In this document: one piece after another, positions 1 to 6,896 of the stretch
Layout: each line of letters begins with the position of its first letter
Position numbering within the stretch: position 1 is the stretch's first letter
NCBI GenBank assembly: GCA_964538225.1
Contig: CAZIDW010000014.1
Location: 1-26,013, forward strand
DNA: 26,013 nucleotides
Reading direction: 5' to 3'
Origin: JAFGCR01 sp964538225
GTDB taxonomy: Bacteria; Patescibacteriota; Gracilibacteria; UM-FILTER-43-11
The notes under the pieces: generated by a model
The model's database searches: none
The model's input: only the letters and a program-made list of their open reading frames with translations
Told to the model about the DNA's origin: nothing
Program-made: the position numbers and the translations under genes

Positions 1-102
1 GGTCGAAAGCGCTCGCTTGGAGGGCGAGTATACCCGTAAGGGTATCCAGGGTTCGCCATGTCATCCGACGTGGCGCCCTGTCGAATGACAGGGCGAATCC
101 CT
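1..102 (+). pseudogene. Disrupted partial tRNA-Ser(GGA) copy
   Basis: Bases 1-54 are identical to 428-481 of the intact tRNA-Ser(GGA) downstream, from the D-loop through anticodon arm and variable arm into the T-loop. The T-arm is then split: GGGTTC (to 54) and GAATCCCT (95-102) are the two sides of the tRNA T-loop, separated by a 40-bp insert. After 102 the sequence no longer matches the acceptor stem (TCTCTCC in the intact gene), so the copy cannot make a normal tRNA. Its 5' end lies outside the window. It could be the remains of a tandem tRNA duplication or of an insertion event that rebuilt the tRNA downstream. Confidence 0.85.
55..94. repeat. REP-like doublet: two adjacent 20-bp hairpins
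   Basis: Two back-to-back palindromes, each 8-bp stem, 4-nt loop, 8-bp stem. The first (55-74) is GCCATGTC/GACGTGGC with one G-T pair. The second (75-94) is GCCCTGTC/GACAGGGC and is perfect. They share 13 of 20 bases and look like copies of one unit. Removing these 40 bp exactly restores the T-arm GGGTTCGAATCCCT of tRNA-Ser. This resembles a REP/BIME-type element; no transposase is visible nearby. Confidence 0.75.
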
Positions 103-141
103 ATTTAAGAATTGACGTGGCCAACCCTGATTAATTATTTA

Positions 142-408
142 ATGTATTACGTTTATATTTTATTATTAAGCAATAGGCAGTTATATACAGGATCAGCAAA
201 CGATTTAAAAAGAAGATACAATGAGCATAAAAATGGGAAAGTTTTATCAACAAAGAATAGACGTCCTTTAAAATTAATCCATCATGAAGTTTACTTATTA
301 AAAAGTGATGCAGTCAGACGAGAAAAATTTTTGAAAACGACAGAAGGAAAAAGATTGTTAAAACAGCAGTTAAGAGATATTCTTCGTCAGTCCAAAGTTA
401 TTGAGTGA
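142..408 (+). CDS. GIY-YIG single-domain endonuclease (YhbQ/UvrC-N type)
   Basis: An 88-residue protein made of little more than one GIY-YIG nuclease domain. The two signature strands are near the N-terminus (VYILLL, then LYTGSA), followed by the family's DLKRRYNEH helix with its conserved Arg, and a basic C-terminal half ending in KFLKTTEGKRLL. This family nicks or cuts DNA; members include mobile nucleases and repair-type proteins. I chose ATG 142 because MYYVYIL is the usual family N-terminus; a TTG at 112 would add ten residues. The gene is visibly more AT-rich than the housekeeping genes here. It lies between a broken and an intact tRNA-Ser copy, with the intact tRNA starting 4 bp after its stop, which suggests recent acquisition. 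The substrate is unknown. Confidence 0.85.
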   Translation: MYYVYILLLSNRQLYTGSANDLKRRYNEHKNGKVLSTKNRRPLKLIHHEVYLLKSDAVRREKFLKTTEGKRLLKQQLRDILRQSKVIE

Positions 409-411
409 TAT

Positions 412-501
412 GGAGAGATGGCTGAGTGGTCGAAAGCGCTCGCTTGGAGGGCGAGTATACCCGTAAGGGTATCCAGGGTTCGAATCCCTGTCTCTCCGCC
501 A
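412..501 (+). tRNA. tRNA-Ser(GGA)
   Basis: A complete class II tRNA. The acceptor stem is GGAGAGA (412-418) with TCTCTCC (491-497), the discriminator is G498 and CCA is encoded at 499-501. The anticodon loop TTGGAGG sits between CTCGC and GCGAG, giving anticodon GGA. The long variable arm is TACCCGTAAGGGTA and the T-arm is CAGGGTTCGAATCCCTG. It shares bases 428-481 with the broken copy at the window start. Confidence 0.95.
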
Positions 502-510
502 ATTATTCTG

Positions 511-538
511 TTGTATAAAGCGGGATTTTTAGTAAAAT
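511..538 (+). promoter_or_regulatory. Sigma70-type promoter for aminotransferase gene
   Basis: TTGTAT (511-516), 16-bp spacer, TAAAAT (533-538). The expected start near 545 would leave a leader of about 16 nt before ATG 561, with no Shine-Dalgarno sequence. Confidence 0.5.
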
Positions 539-560
539 GAATTTAAAATAACCCTCCAAA

Positions 561-1868
561 ATGTCCAGACTTTCACTGCACTTCCAAAACAGGCTGCCTT
601 CTGCCATCCGGCTGGCCCAGCTTGAATTTTGTAAAAGGACGGATACAGTCCGGCCCATTGATACAGCCATCGGGAATGTCTCCCTGCCCATGCATCCCGC
701 CATGCAGGAGCGGATGTTCCATCTGGATGCGGACAGCAGCCCGTTTAAGGACGGCGTGGTCAAATACACCGCGACTATCGGCACGGAAGAATGCCGGGAA
801 GCTTTTTTGAATGTCATCCGGGCGAGCGGATTTGAGACAAAAGGTCTGCACGCCCAGATCACTGACGGCGGTTCGCAGGCGATGGAGATAATGATAGTAG
901 GCTGCTGCGGTTCCGCGGGGACAAAGGAGAATCCGCTTTTAGTGATTGACGCCGCGTACGCCAATTACAAACTGATCGCCCAGCGGTTAGGCCGGCACGT
1001 TGTTTCGGTGGCAAGAAGTTTTGGGGAGGATGAAAAATTCACCCTGCCGGATATTGAGAAGGTCAGAGAAATCATCAAGACCCATAAACCAGGCGCGATG
1101 GTGGTGATTCCTTACGACAACCCTACCGGCCATTTTTATGACCATGAGACCATGGTGGCGCTGGCCAGGCTTTGCGCGGAAGGCAGTATGTGGATGGTCA
1201 GTGATGAGGCCTACCGGGAATTGCATTATACCGACCACAAGACTTCCAGTATCTGGGAGCTGACCGAAGCGGAGGTGCCGGGGATCACCGGACGCCGGAT
1301 TGGTATCGACTCGTCGTCCAAAGTCTGGAACGGCTGCGGCCTGCGGATCGGGACGCTCGTAACGGATAACAAAGCATTTCACGAAAAAGCCGTTGCGGAA
1401 AACACCGCCAGCTTATGCCCCAATGCCATCGGCCAGTATATTTTCGGTGCGCTGGCTCATGAGAGCAAAGAGGATCTGCAGAGATGGTTTAACAGCCAGA
1501 GGGGGTATTATAAAAAACTGATGTTTGAATTCACCAGAAGCCTGAAAGAAAAGCTGCCGGGCATCATGATATCGAGCCCGGACGCTTCTATTTATTCTGT
1601 CGCGGACGTAAAAAAGATCGCCAAGCCGGGCTTTGATGCCGGTGATTTTGTCCTTTATTGTGCCAGGGAAGGAAAGGTGGATGTCAACGGAACGCCGATG
1701 ACACTTCTGGTGTCGCCGATGGGAGGTTTTTACAATGTGAAGGAAGGGGAAGAAAATCCGGGAAAGACCCAGATGCGCATCGCGTATGTAGTTCCGCCGG
1801 AGGAAATGAGGCTGGTCCCGGATCTGTTCACTGCTTTATTTAAAAAATACGAAGCGGTGAGAGAGTAG
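561..1868 (+). CDS. PLP-dependent aminotransferase, class I/II
   Basis: A 435-residue fold-type I aminotransferase, which moves an amino group between an amino acid and a 2-oxo acid using pyridoxal phosphate. Visible family motifs are PYDNPTG (the NPTG substrate/PLP loop), SDEAYRELHY (Asp and Tyr contacting PLP) and SSSKVWNGCGLRIG, whose Lys is the expected Schiff-base residue, followed by the G-x-R-x-G stretch. Length fits the family. ATG 561 lies about 22 nt after a good -10 hexamer and has no Shine-Dalgarno sequence. The gene stands alone between two tRNA-Ser genes. Specificity (aspartate, aromatic, alanine or other) cannot be read from the sequence, but the nearby glutamine synthetase and amidotransferase fit a role in amino-nitrogen metabolism. 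Confidence 0.9.
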   Translation: MSRLSLHFQNRLPSAIRLAQLEFCKRTDTVRPIDTAIGNVSLPMHPAMQERMFHLDADSSPFKDGVVKYTATIGTEECREAFLNVIRASGFETKGLHAQITDGGSQAMEIMIVGCCGSAGTKENPLLVIDAAYANYKLIAQRLGRHVVSVARSFGEDEKFTLPDIEKVREIIKTHKPGAMVVIPYDNPTGHFYDHETMVALARLCAEGSMWMVSDEAYRELHYTDHKTSSIWELTEAEVPGITGRRIGIDSSSKVWNGCGLRIGTLVTDNKAFHEKAVAENTASLCPNAIGQYIFGALAHESKEDLQRWFNSQRGYYKKLMFEFTRSLKEKLPGIMISSPDASIYSVADVKKIAKPGFDAGDFVLYCAREGKVDVNGTPMTLLVSPMGGFYNVKEGEENPGKTQMRIAYVVPPEEMRLVPDLFTALFKKYEAVRE

Positions 1869-1926
1869 AGGCGAGCGGTTTTTATTTGAATTTTGGTGAC
1901 GGTTTCATCATACTGTTTTTGCAGTT

Positions 1927-2018
1927 GGAAGGGTGGCCGAGTGGTTGAAGGCGCCGCTCTCGAAAAGCGGTATACCGTTTGCGCGGTATCAAGGGTTCGA
2001 ATCCCTTCCCTTCCGCCA
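1927..2018 (+). tRNA. tRNA-Ser(CGA)
   Basis: A class II tRNA with acceptor stem GGAAGGG (1927-1933) and CCCTTCC (2008-2014), discriminator G2015 and encoded CCA (2016-2018). The anticodon loop CTCGAAA gives CGA. There is a long variable arm (TACCGTTTGCGCGGTA), and the T-arm is AAGGGTTCGAATCCCTT. Unlike tRNA-Ser(GGA) and tRNA-Gly, it shows no nearby duplicated fragment. Confidence 0.95.
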
Positions 2019-2107
2019 TAAAATTTTAATGCGAAAATGTAAGAATATCCCTTCTCCTGCGCCATTAATTTTTTACCAGGGATAAAATAATTTTTAAAAT
2101 TCATTTT

Positions 2108-2455
2108 ATGAAAAAATAATCATTGTAAGATTACTGCTGTTATTGCTTACCGCAGAAGCGTTTGCCATATTGGAACCGTCCATGGCGTATTGCCTGCATT
2201 ATGGCTATTCCTTTGAGGACGGCTATTGTGTTTTTGATGACGGAGAAAATGCGATTCCCAGAAGTTTTTAAACGGCTCCTGCGGGCAGGAAAATGCGAAA
2301 AAAACGCCCCCTGTCGGAAATAAGGGGAGTTTTTATACTGGGAGACGGCCGAATGCTGTGAAGGGCTGATTAAAAAACAGATGATCGGTCATCCTTATTG
2401 CGTAAAGCCAACGTTTTTTCAGAGAATATGGTTATGGATAAAGGCGGTGTTCTGA
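2108..2455 (+). pseudogene. Frameshifted small secreted Cys-rich (DUF333-like) protein gene
   Basis: No intact gene fills 2019-2565, but a coherent protein can be read across three frames. After ATG 2108 the open frame breaks at once (ATG AAA AAA TAA). The frame starting at 2110 gives a signal-peptide-like run (KIIIVRLLLLLLTAEAFA) and then YCLHYGYSFEDGYCVFDDG. A shift near 2250 continues as FLNGSCGQ. Another shift near 2350 continues as ECCEGLIKKQ up to WLWIKAVF and the stop at 2453-2455. The C-x(n)-GY...C-V-F-D-DG...F-x-x-G-x-C-G pattern resembles DUF333-type small secreted proteins. The need for at least two internal shifts plus a shift at the start suggests a decayed gene, though sequencing errors at A-runs are possible. 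Confidence 0.6.
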
Positions 2456-2510
2456 GGACAAAGGCCGTTTCCAGGAGTGACTGCGGAAAAAATCTGCCTT
2501 AGTTTTCCAG

Positions 2511-2539
2511 TTGAGCTTAAGGAGTGATTTACGTACAAT
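2511..2539 (+). promoter_or_regulatory. Sigma70-type promoter for phosphatase-smpB operon
   Basis: TTGAGC (2511-2516), 17-bp spacer, TACAAT (2534-2539). The predicted start near 2546 is about 20 nt before ATG 2566. Confidence 0.5.
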
Positions 2540-2565
2540 TTAGATAAGCTTTGATATATGCGATT

Positions 2566-3138
2566 ATGATTAGATTCAATCAAAACCTTTTTTTGGTGCG
2601 CCACGGGGAAGTGGATTATAACCGGGAGGGAATCATATTGGGCAGTACAGACCAGCCGCTGAATGAGCGCGGGCTCAAACAGGCTGAAGAGACGGCTGAA
2701 AAAGTGGAGGATTTAAATATCAATATCATTGTTTCCAGCGACCTGAAGCGAGCCAAAAAGACAGCGGAAATCATCGGGAATAAAATCGGCATACTAGTTG
2801 TGAGTGATCCGGTTTTCCGTGAAAGGAATTATGGAGATATCGAGGGGAAGAAAAAGGAGGATCTGAAAAAGATGTATGCTCAGCACATGGACCAATCAGG
2901 CAGGATAATGATTTTAGAGCACGATTACCCCGGCGCGGAACGGGTCGATGATTTTTATGACCGGATTATCAGGGGGATAGGGGATTTACTGGAAAGATAT
3001 GGTGATAAAAAAATACTTTTGGTCACGCATGCGGGCATCTTCAGGGTGTTATATGCGTATAGTCATAATATTCCATACAATAAAGCCCGTGAAACATATA
3101 AACCGGAAGATACGAATTGTTTAATAGAAAATTACTGA
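2566..3138 (+). CDS. Histidine phosphatase (phosphoglycerate mutase-like)
   Basis: A 190-residue member of the histidine phosphatase superfamily. The catalytic RHG motif is in LVRHGEVDYN near the N-terminus, the acidic stretch RERNYGDIEG is in the middle, and the second catalytic His is in LLVTHAGIFR. SSDLKRAKKTAEII is the usual substrate-pocket segment. Members include cofactor-dependent phosphoglycerate mutases, alpha-ribazole phosphatases and broad phosphatases; the short length fits a phosphatase better than a glycolytic mutase. I chose ATG 2566 over an in-frame TTG at 2551 because it sits just before the core strand. The stop codon overlaps the smpB start by one base (TGATG at 3136-3140), so the two are co-transcribed and possibly translationally coupled. 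Confidence 0.85.
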   Translation: MIRFNQNLFLVRHGEVDYNREGIILGSTDQPLNERGLKQAEETAEKVEDLNINIIVSSDLKRAKKTAEIIGNKIGILVVSDPVFRERNYGDIEGKKKEDLKKMYAQHMDQSGRIMILEHDYPGAERVDDFYDRIIRGIGDLLERYGDKKILLVTHAGIFRVLYAYSHNIPYNKARETYKPEDTNCLIENY

Positions 3139-3584
3139 TGAAGATCATCCACAAGAACAAAAAGGCGTATTTTGACTACGAGATCCTCCAGAAGTTCACC
3201 GCCGGCCTGGCGCTGAGCGGCGCGGAGGTCAAAGCCGTCCGGGAAGGGAAAGTGAACCTGAAAGGCGCTTATGTCACTATCCGGAAGGGGGAGGCGTTTT
3301 TGAAAAACATGCATATCGCCAAATATTCCCACGCCTCCGATCCGGATTACGACCCTTTCCGGGAACGCAAGCTTTTGCTGAACAAAAAGGAGATCGAAAA
3401 AATAGCCGGCCAGTTCAATACCCAGGGAATCAGTGTGATTCCACTTGACATATTTATAGAAAAAAGGTATGTTAAATGCCTTATCGCCCTGGGCCGCGGC
3501 CGTAAAAAGGCAGATAAACGCCAGGTGATCAAAGAACGGGAAGTCAAAAGGCAGCTTGACCGGGCTATAAGGAAACGCGTTTAA
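3138..3584 (+). CDS. smpB: SsrA-binding protein SmpB
   Basis: A 148-residue SmpB, the partner of tmRNA in trans-translation, which frees stalled ribosomes and tags truncated proteins. Recognisable segments are NKKAYFDYEI at the N-terminus, LSGAEVKAVREGKVNLKGAY, the HASDPDYDPFRERKLLL region (family pattern: ..YDPxRxRKLLL), and the basic C-terminal tail ending KREVKRQLDRAIRKRV, which reaches into the mRNA channel. Length is normal. It overlaps the preceding phosphatase gene by one base, and the amidotransferase gene starts 11 bp after its stop. No ssrA (tmRNA) gene is visible in this window. Confidence 0.95.
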   Translation: MKIIHKNKKAYFDYEILQKFTAGLALSGAEVKAVREGKVNLKGAYVTIRKGEAFLKNMHIAKYSHASDPDYDPFRERKLLLNKKEIEKIAGQFNTQGISVIPLDIFIEKRYVKCLIALGRGRKKADKRQVIKEREVKRQLDRAIRKRV

Positions 3585-3595
3585 TCCTTATTGCT

Positions 3596-4579
3596 ATGGG
3601 CGAGTCGGAAAAGCCGGAAAATAATGACCTGGATATTCTTCTGATCTCTCCGCTGGAAGGCGGTTTTTTTCCGAAAGAAGTGACCAGCATTGAAAGCGTC
3701 ATCCGCCTGGCAGCCCCGGAGGATGCTAATGTGCGTGTTTTTAACCAGGACAATCTGGGCGACCTGGAAGTGAATCAGGATAAGATACGGGAAAGCCACA
3801 TCGTGATCAGCGGATCGGATAAAAGCGTGCATGAAGCCATTCCGTATAAAGAAAAAATAGCGGATGTGATCCGGTTTTCGCGGGATCACGGAAAAAGACT
3901 GCTTGGCATCTGCTGGGGGCATCAGTTCATCGCGGAACGGCTTGGCGGGGAAGTGTTTGTGGCCCAGGAATATCCGGATGTGCCGGTCCATCCCGAATTC
4001 GGAGTCGGCTCCCTGAGACTGACGTCCCAGGGCATGGAAGACCCGATCTTCCACCGCCTGAGGGCCAAAGACCAAGAGGAGGAGATATCGATTTTTGAAC
4101 CGGTTTTTTACATGACTCATATGGATCATGTAAAAGGCCTCCCGCATAAACCCCAACACGTCGAGGTTTTAGCGGAAAGCGAACCGTTTCCCAATCAGGT
4201 ATTGAGGATAGATGACCATATTATCACCACCCAGATGCATCCTGAGCTCATCAAGATACAGGTCATGCATTTCATCACCCTGGCCCGGAAGGAACTGGTC
4301 AGGATTCTGGGCAAAGAACGGTATAAAAGCGAACTTCCCGGCTGGGAAGAGAAAGCGAAAAATTCCGTCCAGAAACATTATCGGCAGGCGGAAAAAAACG
4401 GCCTGCAGTTCATGCGGAATTTTTACCACCGGCCGAGAGTGCTGGCTCGGCAGATGATGCTGGATTTTTTTGATGAGATGGAAGACGATGAGAACAGGTT
4501 TGATACCGATGCTCACCAGAGTCTGTCTGACAGGGGAATGGGGGGGCTCCCGAAACTAAAAGACGATGATGAGGGATGA
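3596..4579 (+). CDS. Class I glutamine amidotransferase-like protein
   Basis: A 327-residue protein with a triad-type GATase1 domain. The nucleophile is Cys106 in LLGICWGHQF, and the catalytic His215 and Glu217 are in TTQMHPEL. Such domains release ammonia from glutamine, usually for a partner synthase (GMP synthase-like proteins are the nearest type). There is no synthase domain here. Instead a C-terminal extension of roughly 100 residues (from about 225) is helical and charged, including a region rich in Asp and Glu (FDEMEDDENRFD). Leu is replaced by Trp in the usual GICLGHQ elbow. It follows smpB by 11 bp and precedes glnA by 80 bp, so a link with glutamine metabolism is plausible but inferred. 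The start ATG 3596 has no Shine-Dalgarno sequence. Confidence 0.85.
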   Translation: MGESEKPENNDLDILLISPLEGGFFPKEVTSIESVIRLAAPEDANVRVFNQDNLGDLEVNQDKIRESHIVISGSDKSVHEAIPYKEKIADVIRFSRDHGKRLLGICWGHQFIAERLGGEVFVAQEYPDVPVHPEFGVGSLRLTSQGMEDPIFHRLRAKDQEEEISIFEPVFYMTHMDHVKGLPHKPQHVEVLAESEPFPNQVLRIDDHIITTQMHPELIKIQVMHFITLARKELVRILGKERYKSELPGWEEKAKNSVQKHYRQAEKNGLQFMRNFYHRPRVLARQMMLDFFDEMEDDENRFDTDAHQSLSDRGMGGLPKLKDDDEG

Positions 4580-4603
4580 TTCATTGGGGTGATTGATTTA
4601 AAT

Positions 4604-4632
4604 TTGCTTAAAGGGTTTTTATTGATTACAAT
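4604..4632 (+). promoter_or_regulatory. Predicted glnA promoter
   Basis: TTGCTT (4604-4609), 17-bp spacer, TACAAT (4627-4632). Transcription from about 4639 would give a leader of roughly 20 nt. The promoter overlaps the inverted repeat at 4611-4640, so the hairpin could act as terminator, operator or both. Confidence 0.45.
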
Positions 4633-4647
4633 AAACCCTTATTTTTT
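4611..4647 (+). terminator. Hairpin plus T-run after amidotransferase gene
   Basis: AAGGGTTT (4611-4618) pairs with AAACCCTT (4633-4640), and ATTG/CAAT extend the stem after a small bulge; the sequence ATTTTTT follows (4641-4647). This fits a Rho-independent terminator for the amidotransferase transcript, but it also spans the -10 box proposed for glnA. Confidence 0.55.
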
Positions 4648-4659
4648 AAACAAAAATAT

Positions 4660-6147
4660 ATGAAACCCACCGAAGCCTTCCCTGTGAACGGAGACGCTTT
4701 ACCCAAAAAGACTCCTCGTTTTAAGGAACACTCCCATTATCTTGAATTGAGTTATGAAGAACTGAATGAGCGAAACCTGAAGATTAAAAGAGGTGAGGTA
4801 AAACAAGAGGATGTCCGTGAAGCATTTAAAAAAGAAAAGAGGATCAAGGCGGTCACGGTCTGCTTTTCCAATATGGAAGGACGCCTGTATATGGTGGATT
4901 TTGCCCCTCGGCATCTGTTGGCATCCGAAGACAATCTGATGATCGACGGTTCCTCGATCAAAGGCTTTTCCGCCCAGGAATCATCGGACCTAAGGCTTAA
5001 AGTGGACTGGCAGAGTTTCCGCTGGGCGCCGGCGGATGTTTTCGGCCCCGGTAAAGTCATCATGTTCGCCAATGTGCATGACCAGGACGGTTCCCCGTAT
5101 TTAGGGGATTTCCGGTCGAATCTTAAACTGCTTATCGATGAGCTGAGAGGAAATCATGAACTCACGGTAAATATCGCTCCGGAGGTGGAAGGCTTTTTGG
5201 TGGAAGGAGAGTACGCGGAACAGGAATTTGAAGAGGGAACCGGTTTAAAGCCCGCGTCCAAGACCGGTTATGACAGCTGTCTGCCGCAGGACCGGCTGAG
5301 ACGTTTTATCGACCTGCTTGCCGAAGCCACCTGGGCCATGGGCTTTGAAAACGAAAAAGACCATCCCGAAGTGGCGCCCGCCCAGTTTGAGCTGAATTAC
5401 CAGTACGCGGACGCTCTGTATGCGGCCGACCAGATCCAGATTTATAAGATCGTCGCCCGTCAGATCGCTAATAATATGGGCTGCACCGCCACGTTTCTGC
5501 CCAAACCCATTACGGGGATCAACGGGAGCGGGATGCATGTCAACCTGTCGATGAACAAAGGAGAGAAAAATATCTTTTATGATAAAGAAGGGGAATTCGG
5601 CCTGTCGGAATTCGCCCATCATTTTATTGACGGCGTCCTGTTTCATGCTAAAGAGACGAGTCTGATTGACGCTTCCAGTATCAATGCTTACCGGCGGTAC
5701 GACCCGAAATTCGAAGCCCCTAATGCCATCAAAGTCTCGGATTCCGACCGGGGCGCCATGATCCGGGTTCCGCTGGGGAACGAAAAGACTGCCCGGATTG
5801 AAAAACGCACGGTGGCGCCGGATACCAATCCTTATCTGATGTTTTTTGCGACCATTCGTGCGGGGCTTGAAAGCGCTTTGGGAACACCTGAAGAGCAGGC
5901 GGAATTCAGGAAAATAAGAGAAGGTGAAGCCAAAAAATTACCCACTACTTTAAAACAGGCGGTGGATCTTTTCGGCCGGAGCGACTTTATTAAAAGAATA
6001 CTTGCCGACAGAAACCGGGATAAATTTCTGGAACTGAAAAAGCAGGCCCGTGACCGTTCCCCGAAGGATCTGGGTAAGAATGTCCATAAGGTCGAAGTGC
6101 GCGAACATCATGAGGTCGGCGATCAGTCCACTCCGCTGGATTTTTGA
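4660..6147 (+). CDS. glnA: Glutamine synthetase, type I
   Basis: A 495-residue glutamine synthetase, which makes glutamine from glutamate, ammonia and ATP as a cytoplasmic dodecamer. N-terminal beta-grasp: NLMIDGSSIKGF. Catalytic domain: PEVEGFLVE (metal-binding Glu pair), EVAPAQFELNY (family GQxE segment), GINGSGMHVNLS (ATP/metal His), NAYRRYDPKFEAPN and RIEKRTVAPDTNPYL. I do not see the NLYDLP adenylylation segment, so control by adenylylation looks unlikely. There is an unusual 45-residue N-terminal extension before the domain and a polar C-terminal tail. The start ATG 4660 lies about 20 nt from the predicted transcription start. A glutamine amidotransferase is directly upstream and recR directly downstream. 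The EVAPAQFEL and PEVEGF variants differ from textbook enzymes, so kinetics or specificity could differ. Confidence 0.92.
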   Translation: MKPTEAFPVNGDALPKKTPRFKEHSHYLELSYEELNERNLKIKRGEVKQEDVREAFKKEKRIKAVTVCFSNMEGRLYMVDFAPRHLLASEDNLMIDGSSIKGFSAQESSDLRLKVDWQSFRWAPADVFGPGKVIMFANVHDQDGSPYLGDFRSNLKLLIDELRGNHELTVNIAPEVEGFLVEGEYAEQEFEEGTGLKPASKTGYDSCLPQDRLRRFIDLLAEATWAMGFENEKDHPEVAPAQFELNYQYADALYAADQIQIYKIVARQIANNMGCTATFLPKPITGINGSGMHVNLSMNKGEKNIFYDKEGEFGLSEFAHHFIDGVLFHAKETSLIDASSINAYRRYDPKFEAPNAIKVSDSDRGAMIRVPLGNEKTARIEKRTVAPDTNPYLMFFATIRAGLESALGTPEEQAEFRKIREGEAKKLPTTLKQAVDLFGRSDFIKRILADRNRDKFLELKKQARDRSPKDLGKNVHKVEVREHHEVGDQSTPLDF

Positions 6148-6201
6148 CCATGACTGCGGAAGAGGATTTTGGTAATATGGAATTCAGTAAAAATAAAATC
6201 C

Positions 6202-6801
6202 ATGAGCTTTATCCCCAAAAACATCGAAAAGACGATCGAGGAATTCAGCAAGCTGCCGGGCATCGGCCAAAAATCCGCGGCCCGGTTGACTTTTTATCTG
6301 CTTCGCAAAAAAAAGCAGGACGTGGAACAGTTCGGCGATACGGTCCGTCATCTGAAGGAGGGGCTTAATTACTGCCCGAACTGCCAGAACATGACCACGG
6401 AAACGGTCTGCGGAATCTGCAGAGACCCTGCCCGCGACCCCTCCGTCGTCTGCGTGGCGGAAGAGATGCTCGACCTGATCGCCCTGGAAAAAGCCAATGA
6501 TTTCAAAGGCCATTATCATGTCCTCCATGGGGTCATCTCACCGGTGGACGGGGTGGGGCCGGATGAACTGAAGATCGCGGAACTGATTGAACGCGTGAAA
6601 AAAGGCGGCATCAAAGAGATCATCTTAGCCCTCAATCCCTCGCTGGAAGGCGAGGCGACCGCCGCTTATATCATCCGTTACCTGAAACCGTACAATATCA
6701 GAATCACCCGTATCGCCCGCGGCATCCCGGTGGGCGGGGATCTGGAATACGCGGACAGCCAGACGCTGAAAAGAGCCTTCGAGGGACGGATGGAATATTA
6801 A
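6202..6801 (+). CDS. recR: Recombination protein RecR
   Basis: A 199-residue RecR, the usual family length. It acts with RecO (and RecF) to load RecA at single-stranded gaps. The N-terminal helix-hairpin-helix is KLPGIGQKSAARLTFYLL (residues 17-34). The four-Cys zinc site is C58, C61, C70 and C73 in NYCPNCQNM...VCGICRD. The Toprim domain follows, with ALNPSLEGEATAAYI and a C-terminal IARGIPVGGDLEYADSQTL, the classic RecR ending. I chose ATG 6202 because it gives the standard N-terminus (MSFIPKNIEKTI); an in-frame ATG at 6169 would add 11 untypical residues. It lies 54 bp after glnA on the same strand and converges on the VanW gene. Confidence 0.95.
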   Translation: MSFIPKNIEKTIEEFSKLPGIGQKSAARLTFYLLRKKKQDVEQFGDTVRHLKEGLNYCPNCQNMTTETVCGICRDPARDPSVVCVAEEMLDLIALEKANDFKGHYHVLHGVISPVDGVGPDELKIAELIERVKKGGIKEIILALNPSLEGEATAAYIIRYLKPYNIRITRIARGIPVGGDLEYADSQTLKRAFEGRMEY

Positions 6802-6850
6802 TATTTCACATTTCTGCAATTCTTGCCCTTGGGGCAAACGTGATATTTAA

Positions 6851-6896
6851 AATTTCTGAATTAAAATCAGAAATCTGAATTCAGAAATCAGAAATT
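6851..6896. repeat. Inverted repeat between convergent recR and VanW genes
   Basis: AATTTCTGA (6851-6859) is matched by TCAGAAATT (6888-6896), and an inner TCAGAAA (67-73) offers a second, shorter hairpin. It lies at the meeting point of two convergent genes and touches the last codons of the VanW gene. It may be a bidirectional terminator, though the stems are AT-rich and lack clear T-runs. Confidence 0.4.

Noticed and set aside
55..94. tRNA intron in the T-loop
   Set aside because: The acceptor stem is missing after the insert, so splicing would not give a tRNA, and the insert lacks group I intron features.
1730..2104. A 124-codon open frame on the minus strand over tRNA-Ser(CGA)
   Set aside because: EGIRTLDTA is the antisense of a tRNA-Ser gene; the rest overlaps the aminotransferase 3' end.
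2304..2337. Terminator CCCCT...AGGGG followed by TTTTT
   Set aside because: The stem is only 5 bp with a long loop and lies inside the frameshifted protein remnant; it may be chance.
3136..6147. UGA recoded as glycine (code 25)
   Set aside because: TGA ends the phosphatase, glutamine synthetase and PBP genes at family-typical lengths, and no conserved gene needs in-frame TGA.
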